Shown: in pieces, positions 1-6,712 of the stretch
Layout of the letters: every line of letters begins with the position of its first letter
Numbering within the stretch: the first letter of the stretch is position 1
Assembly: GCA_013694635.1 (NCBI GenBank)
Contig: JACDCA010000074.1
Coordinates: 1 to 9,087 of the forward strand
DNA: 9,087 bases
Direction of reading: 5' to 3'
Origin: Acidobacteriota bacterium
GTDB taxonomy: Bacteria > Acidobacteriota > Vicinamibacteria > Vicinamibacterales > 2-12-FULL-66-21
Position numbers and translations under genes: made by a program
Notes under the pieces: generated by a model
Database searches by the model: none
What the model was told of the DNA's origin: nothing
What the model saw: only the letters and a program-made list of their open reading frames with translations

Positions 1-3000
1 TGTGAAATCGCGACGAGATCGTTGACGACGTCCCCTTTGACGAGACCGCGGCCGCCGAAATGATACGGGAGGCCCACCTGGTGCAGGGTCCGTCCGTTGA
101 TGGTCATCGGCCGCATCCGAGGTGTGACGAGCGCGCGGGCCTGGATTTCTCCGCGCGGCGTCGCGATGGTGATCATCTCGCCGTTACGCGCGCCGATCTC
201 GGACGCCAGCTCCGGTGAGATCTCCGCGAACAGTTCGGGCTGCAATTCGGCGAGATGTGAGAGCGTGCGTGACATGCCGCCGGCGGTGTGATGCTCGGTC
301 AGCCGATAGGTGGTGAGGACGTGCGGGTAGCGCGGATCGCCGGGAGAGTCCGCGTAGGCGTTGTCGGGACGCTTCTTCGGATCGGCCGCGGGATTATCCT
401 GCCGCGAGTACACCGGGTTACGCACGGGTGATTCCAGCGGCTCGTAATGCGCCGGCAGCGGTCCGTCCTTGAGGCCGCTGGCCACCCAGATCCAGCCCAC
501 GCCGTCGGGATGCATCACGAACGGCGCGTCCCCGCGCAACGCGGCGTCGCCGGACGCCCCCTCAGGAGGGACGTAATCGGGCGCCTTGTCGCGCGAAAAG
601 TCCGGGTTGTCGTTACCGACCCAGGACCGTTTCGACTCGTCCCACCAGATCAGTTTCTTCCGCTCGCTCCACGGCGTCCCGTCCGGCCGCGCCGACGCGC
701 GGTTGTACAGGATCCTGCGGTCAGCTGGCCACGAGTATCCCCAGCCGTGACCGTACGCACCGGTCGCGTTGCGCTCGCGTGCGCGGTTGCGCCCGGCTTC
801 GTAGACACCTGAATAGATCCAGCAGCCGCACGATGTCGAGCCGTCGTTCTGAAGCAATCGAAAGCCATCGATCACCGCACCGTCAGCCGCGTGCCCGTTG
901 ATCTCGCGAAGGACCGCATCGATCTCAGGTTCGGCATGACGGCCGCCCGTCGCGTAATCCCACGTGAGTGCGCGCAGTCCGTCGTTACGCGGCCGCCCGT
1001 CCAGTGCCGCACGCGCCTTGAGCCGCCGCCCGAGGTGGTACACGAACCACGCCTCGCTTCGCGCGTCGCCTGGCGCATCTACCGCCTTCTCGTGCCACTG
1101 CAGTAGACGCTGCGTATTGGTGAAACAGCCATCCTTCTCCGCATGCGCCGCGGCGGCAAAGAAGAAGACTTCGGTGCCGATCTCCTCGGTCCGCAGTTCG
1201 CCGCGCTGAACCTCCGGAGAATCGAGCCAGAACGTTGCCGTCTCGGTTTCGACCAGCTCCCGGACGACCAGCCATTTCAGGTTCGCCATGGCTCGCCGCT
1301 CCAGCCGCGCGTTGGGCGCGCCGACCGCTGGGTTCTGCCCCATGACGAACAGACCTTCGATGGGTGTCTGTCCCGCAGCGCCCTGGCTATCGGCCATCTG
1401 GAGCCAGTAGCCGAAGTGCGAATGGTCGCCGCTGATGCGCGGGAGCCATCCAAAGCCGTAGTCGTTGTCCGCCGTCGCCTTATCGCCGTACCACGCCTTC
1501 AGAAGAGACACGAGAAACGCATCGAGGTGCGACCACCATCCGGCATTGGAGCTGTGCTTGCGCAGGTAGTCCGGGAGCGATGAGGACTCCGCGCCGAACG
1601 CGGGCATGGGGATGTAGCCCGGCAGGATGTCGTAAAGAGTCGGAATGTCGGTCGATCCCTGGATCGATGCATGTCCGCGGAGGGCGAGAATCCCTCCGCC
1701 GGGGCGTCCCACGTTACCCAGGAGGAGCTGCAGAATCGCGGCGGTGCGGATGATCTGGACGCCGGTGGAATGTTGCGTCCAGCCGACCGCGTAACAGATC
1801 GCGCCGGTGCGCTCGGGTCCCGACGCCCGGCAGAAGGCGTCCGCGATGCGGAGAAAGGCGTCGCGCGGAACGCCGCAGACCTGCTCGACCATCTCGGGCG
1901 TGTATCGCGTGTAATGCCGTTTCAGGATCTGAAACACGCACCGGGGGTGCTGCAGCGTCGGATCGCGGTGCGGATGCTCGATTTTCGAGGTGTCGTCACC
2001 TTGGTCTTTGCCGTGCCCGCCGCGTACATCCTCCTGTGCGGTGTCGAGATCGGCGTGTTCCTCCGCCTCGTACGCCCAGCTCTCCGCGGAATACGAGCGA
2101 GTGGCCGGGTCCCATCCCGAAAACAGTCCGTCGAGCTCCTCGGTGTCGCGGAAGTCGCGCGTGATGATCGTTGCGGCGTTCGTGTAGGGCACGATGTACT
2201 CGCGAAAGTCCAGGCCGTTCGCCAGCACGTGATTCACCATCGCGCCGAGAAAGACGATGTCACTGCCGGCGCGAATCGGCGCCCACATGTCCGCCATCGC
2301 CGAGGTGCGCGTAAAACGAGGGTCGACATGAATGACCGTCGCTCCTTTCTCACGCGCCTTGATCACCCAGCGGAACCCGACGGGATGGTTCTCCGCCATG
2401 GACGATCCCATGATCAGGATCGCGTCGGCGTGCTGAAGGTCCTGCTGCGCCGTGGTGGCGCCGCCGCGCCCGAACGTCGTGCCCAGACCGGGCACGGTGG
2501 AGCTATGTCATATGCGGGCCTGGTTGCTGATCGCGACGATGCCGAGGCCGCCGGTGAACAGCTTCTTGATCAGGTAGTTCTCTTCGTTGTCGAGCGTCGC
2601 CCCGCCAAGGTGCGCGATCGACGCACATTGCATCAGCGGCAGGGAACGTCCGTCGTGGTCGCGCGTTTCCTCGAAATACCGTTCCCGCGAGTCCCACACA
2701 CGCGCCGCAACCATCTCCATAGCGGTCTCGAGGTCGAGCTCCGTCCACGCCGACGAGTAGGGCGCCCGGTACTTCACACGCGTCGCCCGGGCATCGTGCG
2801 TCAGAAGCTCCTGCGTGGCCGCTCCCTTCGGGCACAGATGACCTTCGGAGATCGGCGATGCCGGGTCTCCTTCGACCGACACCACGCGTCCGTCGCGGTG
2901 AAAGATCAACTGGCCGCAGCCGACCGCGCAGAAGGGACAGACCGATCGCGACACCTCGGTGCCCGCATTGCGGGGTTTCAGCCGGTGTGTCGCGTCAGAC

Positions 3001-3083
3001 ATCGCCTCGACACCGGTCCCATCGCCGCCGGTGCGCAGCTGTTCGATGACCGGCCACCGTGCGAGCCTCGACAAGAGAGTCAT
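1..3083 (-). CDS. fdnG: Selenocysteine-containing formate dehydrogenase alpha (catalytic) subunit, 3' end cut by window edge
   Basis: Oxidises formate to CO2 at a molybdenum or tungsten bis-pterin cofactor and passes electrons through a [4Fe-4S] cluster. I translated the minus strand from 3083 to the window edge: about 1027 codons, open except for one TGA at codon 192. Cluster ligands are C49, C52, C56 and C84, followed by PKG. The stretch NQARI-Sec192-HSSTV matches E. coli FdnG (NQARV-Sec-HGPTV). Downstream landmarks of the FdnG/FdoG family are FGRG, AENHPVGFRW, DPRFTRT, TLQHPRC, GWTQHS, GNVG.PGGG, RGHASIQGSTD, the TSCGCW-type cysteines (about 752 and 754) and a C-terminal pterin-dinucleotide-binding domain from about residue 920. 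E. coli FdnG has about 1015 residues, so only a few tens of residues are missing. Residues 348-380 form a charged, Gly-rich insertion. The N-terminus has no twin-arginine signal, so I infer a cytoplasmic enzyme, like the actinobacterial type. The ATG at 3083 is chosen because the N-terminus resembles that type and an in-frame TGA lies further upstream. Partner subunits would lie left of the window. Confidence 0.95.
2479..2507 (-). promoter_or_regulatory. Bacterial SECIS element (selenocysteine insertion hairpin)
   Basis: Twelve bases after the UGA, the coding strand reads GTGCCC-GGTCT-GGGCAC (2495 down to 2479), a perfect 6-bp stem closing a GGUCU loop. GGU at the loop apex is the SelB-binding signature of E. 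coli fdhF. From memory of fdhF, the loop there also starts 18 nt after the UGA, as it does here. The hairpin lies within the coding sequence (V-P-G-L-G-T), as is normal in bacteria. I could not fold the lower stem with confidence. Confidence 0.92.
2508..2510 (-). other. In-frame UGA recoded as selenocysteine (Sec192)
   Basis: On the minus strand the codon order is AAC CAG GCC CGC ATA TGA CAT. TGA falls exactly where FdnG/FdhF-family enzymes carry the metal-coordinating Sec (or Cys), directly before the conserved catalytic His. Family-matching sequence continues in the same frame for more than 800 codons after it. A plain gene finder would stop here and report a false 191-residue protein. Decoding needs SelA, SelB, SelC and SelD, none of which is in the window. 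Confidence 0.96.
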
Positions 3084-3092
3084 AGCGGCAAC

Positions 3093-3098
3093 ATTATC
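3093..3098 (-). promoter_or_regulatory. Candidate -10 box (GATAAT) of the formate dehydrogenase gene
   Basis: GATAAT on the minus strand ends 9 nt before the ATG at 3083. A transcript starting about 7 nt downstream would be leaderless or nearly so. I see no convincing -35 box. There is a competing reading: an AGGAG at 3104-3100 could be a ribosome-binding site if transcription starts further upstream. Confidence 0.4.
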
Positions 3099-3126
3099 GC
3101 TCCTGATCTCCTGTGATCCTCTGACG

Positions 3127-3132
3127 TATCAT
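3127..3132 (+). promoter_or_regulatory. Candidate -10 box (TATCAT) of the ligase operon
   Basis: TATCAT ends 6 nt before the ATG at 3139, and no Shine-Dalgarno precedes that ATG, so a leaderless mRNA fits. The promoter is back-to-back with that of the formate dehydrogenase inside a 55-bp intergenic space, so the two -35 regions would overlap. The -35 is not recognisable. Confidence 0.42.
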
Positions 3133-3138
3133 CGGCTG

Positions 3139-4257
3139 ATGTTTCGCTTTACCCTGGGCGTGGAGGAAGAGTTCCAGATAGTCGACCCCGAAACGTGCGA
3201 GCTGCGGTCGCACGTCTCGGAGCTTCTGGCGTCCAGCGAAGCGTCGCTCGGGGACCAGATCAAGCGCGAGCTGCACCAGTCGATCGTCGAGGTCGGCACG
3301 CGAATCTGCAACGACGTGGAGGAGCTGCGCAACGAGATCTTCCGCATCCGCCGCGACCTGGCGGCCTCAGCCGACCGCACCGGCCTTGCCGTCGCCGCCG
3401 CGGGCACGCACCCCTTCTCGGACTGGAAGGACCAGGTGCTCTCTCCCGGCGTCCGCTACGACAGCATCGTCGAGGAGCTGCAGCAGCTGGCGCGGTCGCT
3501 TCTCATATTCGGACTTCACGTCCACGTGGCCGTGCCCGACCGGCAGACCGCGATCGATTTGATGAACCAGGCGCGGTACTTCCTGCCGCATCTGCTCGCG
3601 CTGTCGACGAGCTCGCCGTTCTGGATGGGCCGCGACACCGGCCTGAAGTCGTATCGAACGACCATCTTCCGCCGCTTTCCGCGCACCGGCGTGCCCGATC
3701 ACTTCGGCTCGTGGAGCGAGTACGAGAACTACATCAAGCTGCTCGTGGATCTGAAATGCATCGAGGACGCGCGGAAGATCTGGTGGGACGTCCGTCCGCA
3801 TCCCTTTTACGGGACGCTCGAGTTCCGCGTCTGCGATGTGCCGACGCGACCGGCGGACGCCGTGATGCTCGGCGCGCTCTGCCAGGCCATTGTGGTCAAA
3901 CTCTACAAGCTTTACACGCGCAACATCGGATTCCGTCTCTATCGTCGGGCGCTCATCGAGGAGAACAAGTGGCGGGCGGCGCGCTGGGGGCTGGACGGCA
4001 AGCTGATCGACTTCGGAAAGCAGGCGGAAGTGCCGATGCGCGACCTCGCCCTCGAACTGATCGAGTTCGTGGACGACGTGGTGGATGAACTGGGAAGCCG
4101 GGAGGCGGTGGAGCACGTGCATCGCGTGCTGGCGGAAGGCACCAGCGCCGACAGGCAGCTGGCCGTGTATCGACAAACCGGAGACCTGAAGGCAGTGGTG
4201 CGTCACCTCATCGCCGAGACTCGCAACGGCATGGAGGGACCGGAGGCGTGGAGATGA
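3139..4257 (+). CDS. ybdK: YbdK/GCS2-family carboxylate-amine ligase (glutamate-cysteine ligase type 2-like)
   Basis: Predicted 372-residue ATP-dependent ligase of the GCS2 family. Members join an amine to a carboxylate, typically the gamma-carboxyl of glutamate, via an acyl-phosphate; E. coli YbdK has weak glutamate-cysteine ligase activity. Motifs in order: GVEEEF (7-12, ATP/Mg acidic cluster), ELHQS..VEVGT (44-54), GTHP (89-92), GLHVHVAV (125-132), WWDVRPHP (215-222), TLEFRV (226-231), and EN.WRA.RWGLDG (275-287). The length is normal for the family and no key motif is missing. The frame is open back to 2959, but I chose the ATG at 3139 because the family N-terminus (F-T-L-G-V-E-E-E) follows at once and the extra 60 residues lie antisense to the formate dehydrogenase start. 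There is no Shine-Dalgarno; a -10-like box lies 6 nt upstream. Its stop overlaps the next ATG, so it is the first gene of an operon. The actual substrates are unknown. Confidence 0.92.
   Translation: MFRFTLGVEEEFQIVDPETCELRSHVSELLASSEASLGDQIKRELHQSIVEVGTRICNDVEELRNEIFRIRRDLAASADRTGLAVAAAGTHPFSDWKDQVLSPGVRYDSIVEELQQLARSLLIFGLHVHVAVPDRQTAIDLMNQARYFLPHLLALSTSSPFWMGRDTGLKSYRTTIFRRFPRTGVPDHFGSWSEYENYIKLLVDLKCIEDARKIWWDVRPHPFYGTLEFRVCDVPTRPADAVMLGALCQAIVVKLYKLYTRNIGFRLYRRALIEENKWRAARWGLDGKLIDFGKQAEVPMRDLALELIEFVDDVVDELGSREAVEHVHRVLAEGTSADRQLAVYRQTGDLKAVVRHLIAETRNGMEGPEAWR
4242..4246 (+). promoter_or_regulatory. Shine-Dalgarno GGAGG that decides the ATP-grasp start
   Basis: GGAGG lies 7 nt before the ATG at 4254, an ideal spacing. 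It is only 1 nt before the alternative GTG at 4248, which is too close to use. It supports the ATG that overlaps the preceding stop (ATGA) and indicates coupled translation. Confidence 0.75.
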
Positions 4258-5240
4258 AGATCGGTCTGCTCGTCGGGCGTGAGTTCAGTTTTCCCCCCGC
4301 ATTCATCGAGCGCGTGAATGAGCTCGGAAAGCCGCATGGCATCAGCGCCGAGATGGCGATGTTCGGCGGCACGAAGATGGACGAGCCCCCACCCTACCGG
4401 GTCATCGTCGATCGCATTTCCCACGAAGTGGAGTACTACCGCGGGGCGCTGAAGCACGCGGTGCTGCACGGCACCTACGTGATCAACAACCCGTTCTGGT
4501 GGACCGCAGACGACAAGTTCTTCAACTACTCGGTGATGGCGAAACTCGGCTGCGCGATCCCGAAAACCGTCCTGCTGCCGCAGAAGGATTACCCGCGCGA
4601 CATCGATCTCACACCCGAGTCCCTGAGGAACCTCGTGTATCCGGTCGACTGGGAGGGGCTGCTGGACTACGTCGGCCGTCCCGCTATTCTGAAGCCGTAC
4701 TCCGGTGGGGGGTGGAAGCACGTCTACAAAGTGAATGACGTCCGGGAACTGCTCGAGGCGTATGACCGCACCGCGCCGTATCCGATGACGCTGCAGGAGT
4801 TCATCAACTTCGATCAGTACGTCCGGTGCTTCACCTTCGGCAAGACGGACATCACCCCGGTCGTCTACGACGTGAAGGAACGGCGGTACCGCGTCGAACA
4901 CAACTATCTATCGCCCGAAACGGGCGCGAGGGTCGTACGCGACGCCCAGACGATCAACCTGGCGCTCGGCTACGAGATGAATACGATCGAGTTCGCGATC
5001 CAGGACGGAATTCCTTACGCGATCGACTATCTCAATCCGGCACCAGACTTCGAACGCGACCGGATCACGGAGTTCTATTTCACTCATGTCGTGGAGAAGA
5101 TGGCGAATCTCGTCATCGACCGCGCGCTGCATGGTGATCCGTCTCAATCCTGGCCGCGCTGGGAGGAGATGCTCGGCATCGGCCGGACCGCAGGCTTCAC
5201 GGGAGCGATCGATCCAGTCGCGAAGGAGCGCAGCGAGTGA
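4254..5240 (+). CDS. ATP-grasp ligase (RimK/GshB-like fold)
   Basis: A 328-residue protein with the plan of an ATP-grasp carboxylate-amine ligase, which activates a carboxylate as acyl-phosphate and joins it to an amine or amino acid. Visible landmarks: an N-terminal pre-ATP-grasp domain; NNPFWWTADDK..NY..MAKLGCAIPKT (78-105), like the D-K-x(n)-G-I-P-x-P-T segment of RimK-type enzymes; nucleotide-binding AILKPYSGGGWKHV (144-157) with K147; hinge LQEFI (180-184) with E182; and the metal site AIDYLNPAPD (256-265), where D258 and N261 match the D/E-x-N pattern. There is no signal peptide or membrane segment. The ATG shares 4 bp (ATGA) with the stop of the YbdK-like gene, so the two are translated together, as in GCS + ATP-grasp pathways such as glutathione synthesis. 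Its last residues (KERSE) may come from the GC-rich repeat that begins at its stop. I do not recognise a named orthologue. Confidence 0.85.
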   Translation: MKIGLLVGREFSFPPAFIERVNELGKPHGISAEMAMFGGTKMDEPPPYRVIVDRISHEVEYYRGALKHAVLHGTYVINNPFWWTADDKFFNYSVMAKLGCAIPKTVLLPQKDYPRDIDLTPESLRNLVYPVDWEGLLDYVGRPAILKPYSGGGWKHVYKVNDVRELLEAYDRTAPYPMTLQEFINFDQYVRCFTFGKTDITPVVYDVKERRYRVEHNYLSPETGARVVRDAQTINLALGYEMNTIEFAIQDGIPYAIDYLNPAPDFERDRITEFYFTHVVEKMANLVIDRALHGDPSQSWPRWEEMLGIGRTAGFTGAIDPVAKERSE

Positions 5241-5315
5241 GCCGCCGGAGCGGAGCGGGGCAAGGGGCCCCCGCGAGCGACGGCGCAAGGGGTCTGGGGA
5301 CGAAGTCCCCAGATC
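5241..5315 (+). repeat. GC-rich intergenic element with internal half-repeats and a strong hairpin
   Basis: The gap between the two ATP-grasp genes consists almost wholly of reiterated G/C-rich words. CAAGGGG occurs at 5261-5267 and again within 5286-5292, and GGAGCG-AGCG words recur around the stop of the upstream gene. A first weak hairpin pairs GCGGGG (5255-5260) with CCCCGC (5269-5274). A second pairs GGTCTGGGGAC (5291-5301) with GTCCCCAGATC (5305-5315) around a GAA loop, 11 bp with one G-U. The texture differs from the genes on both sides and resembles dispersed REP-like palindromic elements. Whether it recurs in the genome cannot be seen from one copy. It may begin within the last codons of the upstream gene (about 5222). 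Confidence 0.5.
5291..5315 (+). promoter_or_regulatory. Strong RNA hairpin directly before the second ATP-grasp start codon
   Basis: An 11-bp stem (one G-U) with a 3-nt GAA loop ends 7 nt before the ATG at 5323. It has no following T-run, so it is not a standard intrinsic terminator. It covers the place where a Shine-Dalgarno should be, and none is present. It could stabilise or process the operon mRNA, or limit initiation on the downstream gene. Confidence 0.55.
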
Positions 5316-5322
5316 GACCCTG

Positions 5323-6639
5323 ATGGACCCGATTGCCGCGTGGCATGCCGAGCTCGCAAACGGGCCCGAACTCACGCCGGAGTTCTGCCGCGAGTTTGCG
5401 GCATCGATGCGCGCCCGCAAGCTCACGTTCGGCGACCGGGTCCATAGTCCTTTTCTTCGCCCGTTTCTCCTGAGCGCCCACGACGAGGCCCGCATCAGGC
5501 ACGCGGCGGAGACGATCGCCGCGGTCGGCGAACGCATCGTCCGCCATGCGATGGAGTCACCCGAACTGTTTGCGCAGTTCGGCATCACCGAGGCCGAAGA
5601 GCGGCTGATCCGCATTGACCCTGGTTACGCGACCGCCAGCACCGCCTCGCGGGTGGATGCGTTTCTGCTTCCTGATGGTCTGTACTTCGCCGAGTACAAC
5701 GCCGAGTCTCCGGCCGGACCGGCCTATACGCAGCGGCTCGCGGAGCTCTTCGACTCGATGCCCGTTACCAAGAGGTTTCGTGCAGGACGCCGCGTGCGGT
5801 TCCATCGGACCATCGATCCGCTTCTGACGGCGCTCCTCGCGAGCTACCGCGAGTGGGGAGGCACGGCCGATCCCCCGACGATCGTGATCGTCGACTGGCG
5901 CGACGTGCCGACCTGGACGGAGTTCGAGATCCTTCGCGATGCCTTCGTGGACGCAGGCGTCCCGACTGTCGTGTGCGATCCCGCCAGTCTCGAGTTCGAC
6001 GGCAAGGCGCTCACGGCACACGGCCGCCGGATCGACCTCGTGTACCGGCGCGTCCTGATCAACGACATCATCGCGAGGCCGGATGACTGTGCGGCGCTTC
6101 TGCGTGCCTACGAAACGCGCGCGGTCTGTGTCGCCAACACGCTGCGGTGCAAGATCCCGCACAAGAAGGCGTTCTTCGCGGTCCTCACCGATCCTGCCAA
6201 CAGCGCCCTGTTCTCCCTCGCGGAGCGAGACGTGATCGCCGCGTCGGTGCCATGGACGCGCCTGCTCACCGAACCGATGCTCGACGTCGCGCGCGCGAAA
6301 CGGGAGATGCTCGTCCTCAAACCGAACGATGAATACGGGGGGACGGGGGTCATGCTCGGGTGGGAGATGAGCGCGGCGTCGTGGGACGAAGCGCTGCAGG
6401 AAGCCGCGGCGGGTGCGCCCGGCACATGGGTCATCCAGGAGCGCATCCGCGTTCGCCGGGAGATCTTTCCGCAGTTCGATGGCGATGGGCACGTGACGAT
6501 GAGAGACATGCTGGTCGATCTCGCGCCGTACCTGTTTCGCGGCAAGATGACCGGCTATCTCACACGGTTGAGCGCCACGGGTCTCGCGAACGTGACGTCA
6601 GGCGGCGGACAAGTGCCGTCGTTCGTCTACGACGAATGA
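5323..6639 (+). CDS. Circularly permuted ATP-grasp ligase (COG2308 / glutathionylspermidine synthase-like)
   Basis: A 438-residue protein with the order of motifs found in circularly permuted ATP-grasp enzymes, which form amide or peptide bonds using ATP. An early acidic motif YFAEYNAESPAGP (121-133) stands where the permuted family places its metal-binding E-x-N. It is followed by PTIVIVDWRD (185-194, a Rossmann-like strand), RRIDLVYRRVLIND (235-248), the basic segment PHKKAFF (279-285), nucleotide-binding VLKPNDEYGGTGV (331-343) with K333, QERI (372-375), and a C-terminal TSGGGQVPSF (425-434). There is no signal peptide. The frame is open upstream to 5086, but that part runs through the repeat and over the preceding gene; ATG 5323 is the only plausible start after that gene's stop, and it lacks a Shine-Dalgarno. 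It lies 82 bp downstream of the first ATP-grasp gene on the same strand, so probably in the same operon. Substrate unknown; it is the third ligase of the cluster. Confidence 0.82.
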   Translation: MDPIAAWHAELANGPELTPEFCREFAASMRARKLTFGDRVHSPFLRPFLLSAHDEARIRHAAETIAAVGERIVRHAMESPELFAQFGITEAEERLIRIDPGYATASTASRVDAFLLPDGLYFAEYNAESPAGPAYTQRLAELFDSMPVTKRFRAGRRVRFHRTIDPLLTALLASYREWGGTADPPTIVIVDWRDVPTWTEFEILRDAFVDAGVPTVVCDPASLEFDGKALTAHGRRIDLVYRRVLINDIIARPDDCAALLRAYETRAVCVANTLRCKIPHKKAFFAVLTDPANSALFSLAERDVIAASVPWTRLLTEPMLDVARAKREMLVLKPNDEYGGTGVMLGWEMSAASWDEALQEAAAGAPGTWVIQERIRVRREIFPQFDGDGHVTMRDMLVDLAPYLFRGKMTGYLTRLSATGLANVTSGGGQVPSFVYDE

Positions 6640-6654
6640 CGGAGTCGATAGTCG

Positions 6655-6683
6655 CTGGTCGATCGTCCAGCCCTCTAGGGCTG
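6655..6683 (+). promoter_or_regulatory. Imperfect palindrome and small hairpin in the 73-bp gap before the peptidase gene
   Basis: Two dyads adjoin. CTGG-T-CGATCG-T-CCAG (6655-6670) is symmetric apart from the paired T positions. CAGCCC-TCTA-GGGCTG (6668-6683) is a 6-bp stem with a 4-nt loop. No T-run follows, so a terminator is unlikely. They lie just upstream of the candidate -10 at 6700 and could be an operator, or a weak attenuating hairpin between the ligase genes and the peptidase. Confidence 0.3.
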
Positions 6684-6699
6684 TTCCCCCGTCTCTTAG

Positions 6700-6705
6700 T
6701 ACAAT
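6700..6705 (+). promoter_or_regulatory. Candidate -10 box (TACAAT) of the M29 peptidase gene
   Basis: TACAAT differs from the TATAAT consensus at one position. It ends 7 nt before the ATG at 6713, where a transcription start would be expected, and no Shine-Dalgarno is present. This suggests a leaderless transcript made separately from, or in addition to, read-through from the ligase genes. No clear -35. Confidence 0.48.
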
Positions 6706-6712
6706 TACGGTG

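Noticed and set aside
2508..3083. A 191-residue truncated formate dehydrogenase or pseudogene
   Set aside because: The stop is the Sec codon. Homology continues in the same frame with no other stop, and a SECIS hairpin follows.
1671..3116. 481-codon open frame on the plus strand
   Set aside because: It is antisense to the formate dehydrogenase, has an Arg/Pro-rich composition typical of GC-rich shadow frames, and shows no family motif. The minus frame has landmarks along its whole length.
2959..3138. 60-residue N-terminal extension of the YbdK-like ligase
   Set aside because: It overlaps the fdh start on the other strand and precedes the family N-terminus; the ATG at 3139 fits family length.
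4248..4253. GTG start two codons before the ATP-grasp ATG
   Set aside because: It lies 1 nt after GGAGG, too close for initiation; the ATG at 4254 has ideal spacing and an ATGA overlap.
5291..5315. Intrinsic terminator between the ATP-grasp genes
   Set aside because: The stem is strong, but what follows is CGACCCTG rather than a T-run, and the next gene starts 7 nt later in the same direction.
5086..5322. 79-residue N-terminal extension of the second ATP-grasp
   Set aside because: It overlaps 155 bp of the upstream gene and then translates the GC-rich repeat. It has no ligase motifs.
5557..6492. 311-codon open frame on the minus strand (also 3367-4206 and 4203-4901 minus, 3195-4088 plus)
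   Set aside because: These are shadows of the ligase genes with Arg-rich, motif-free translations.
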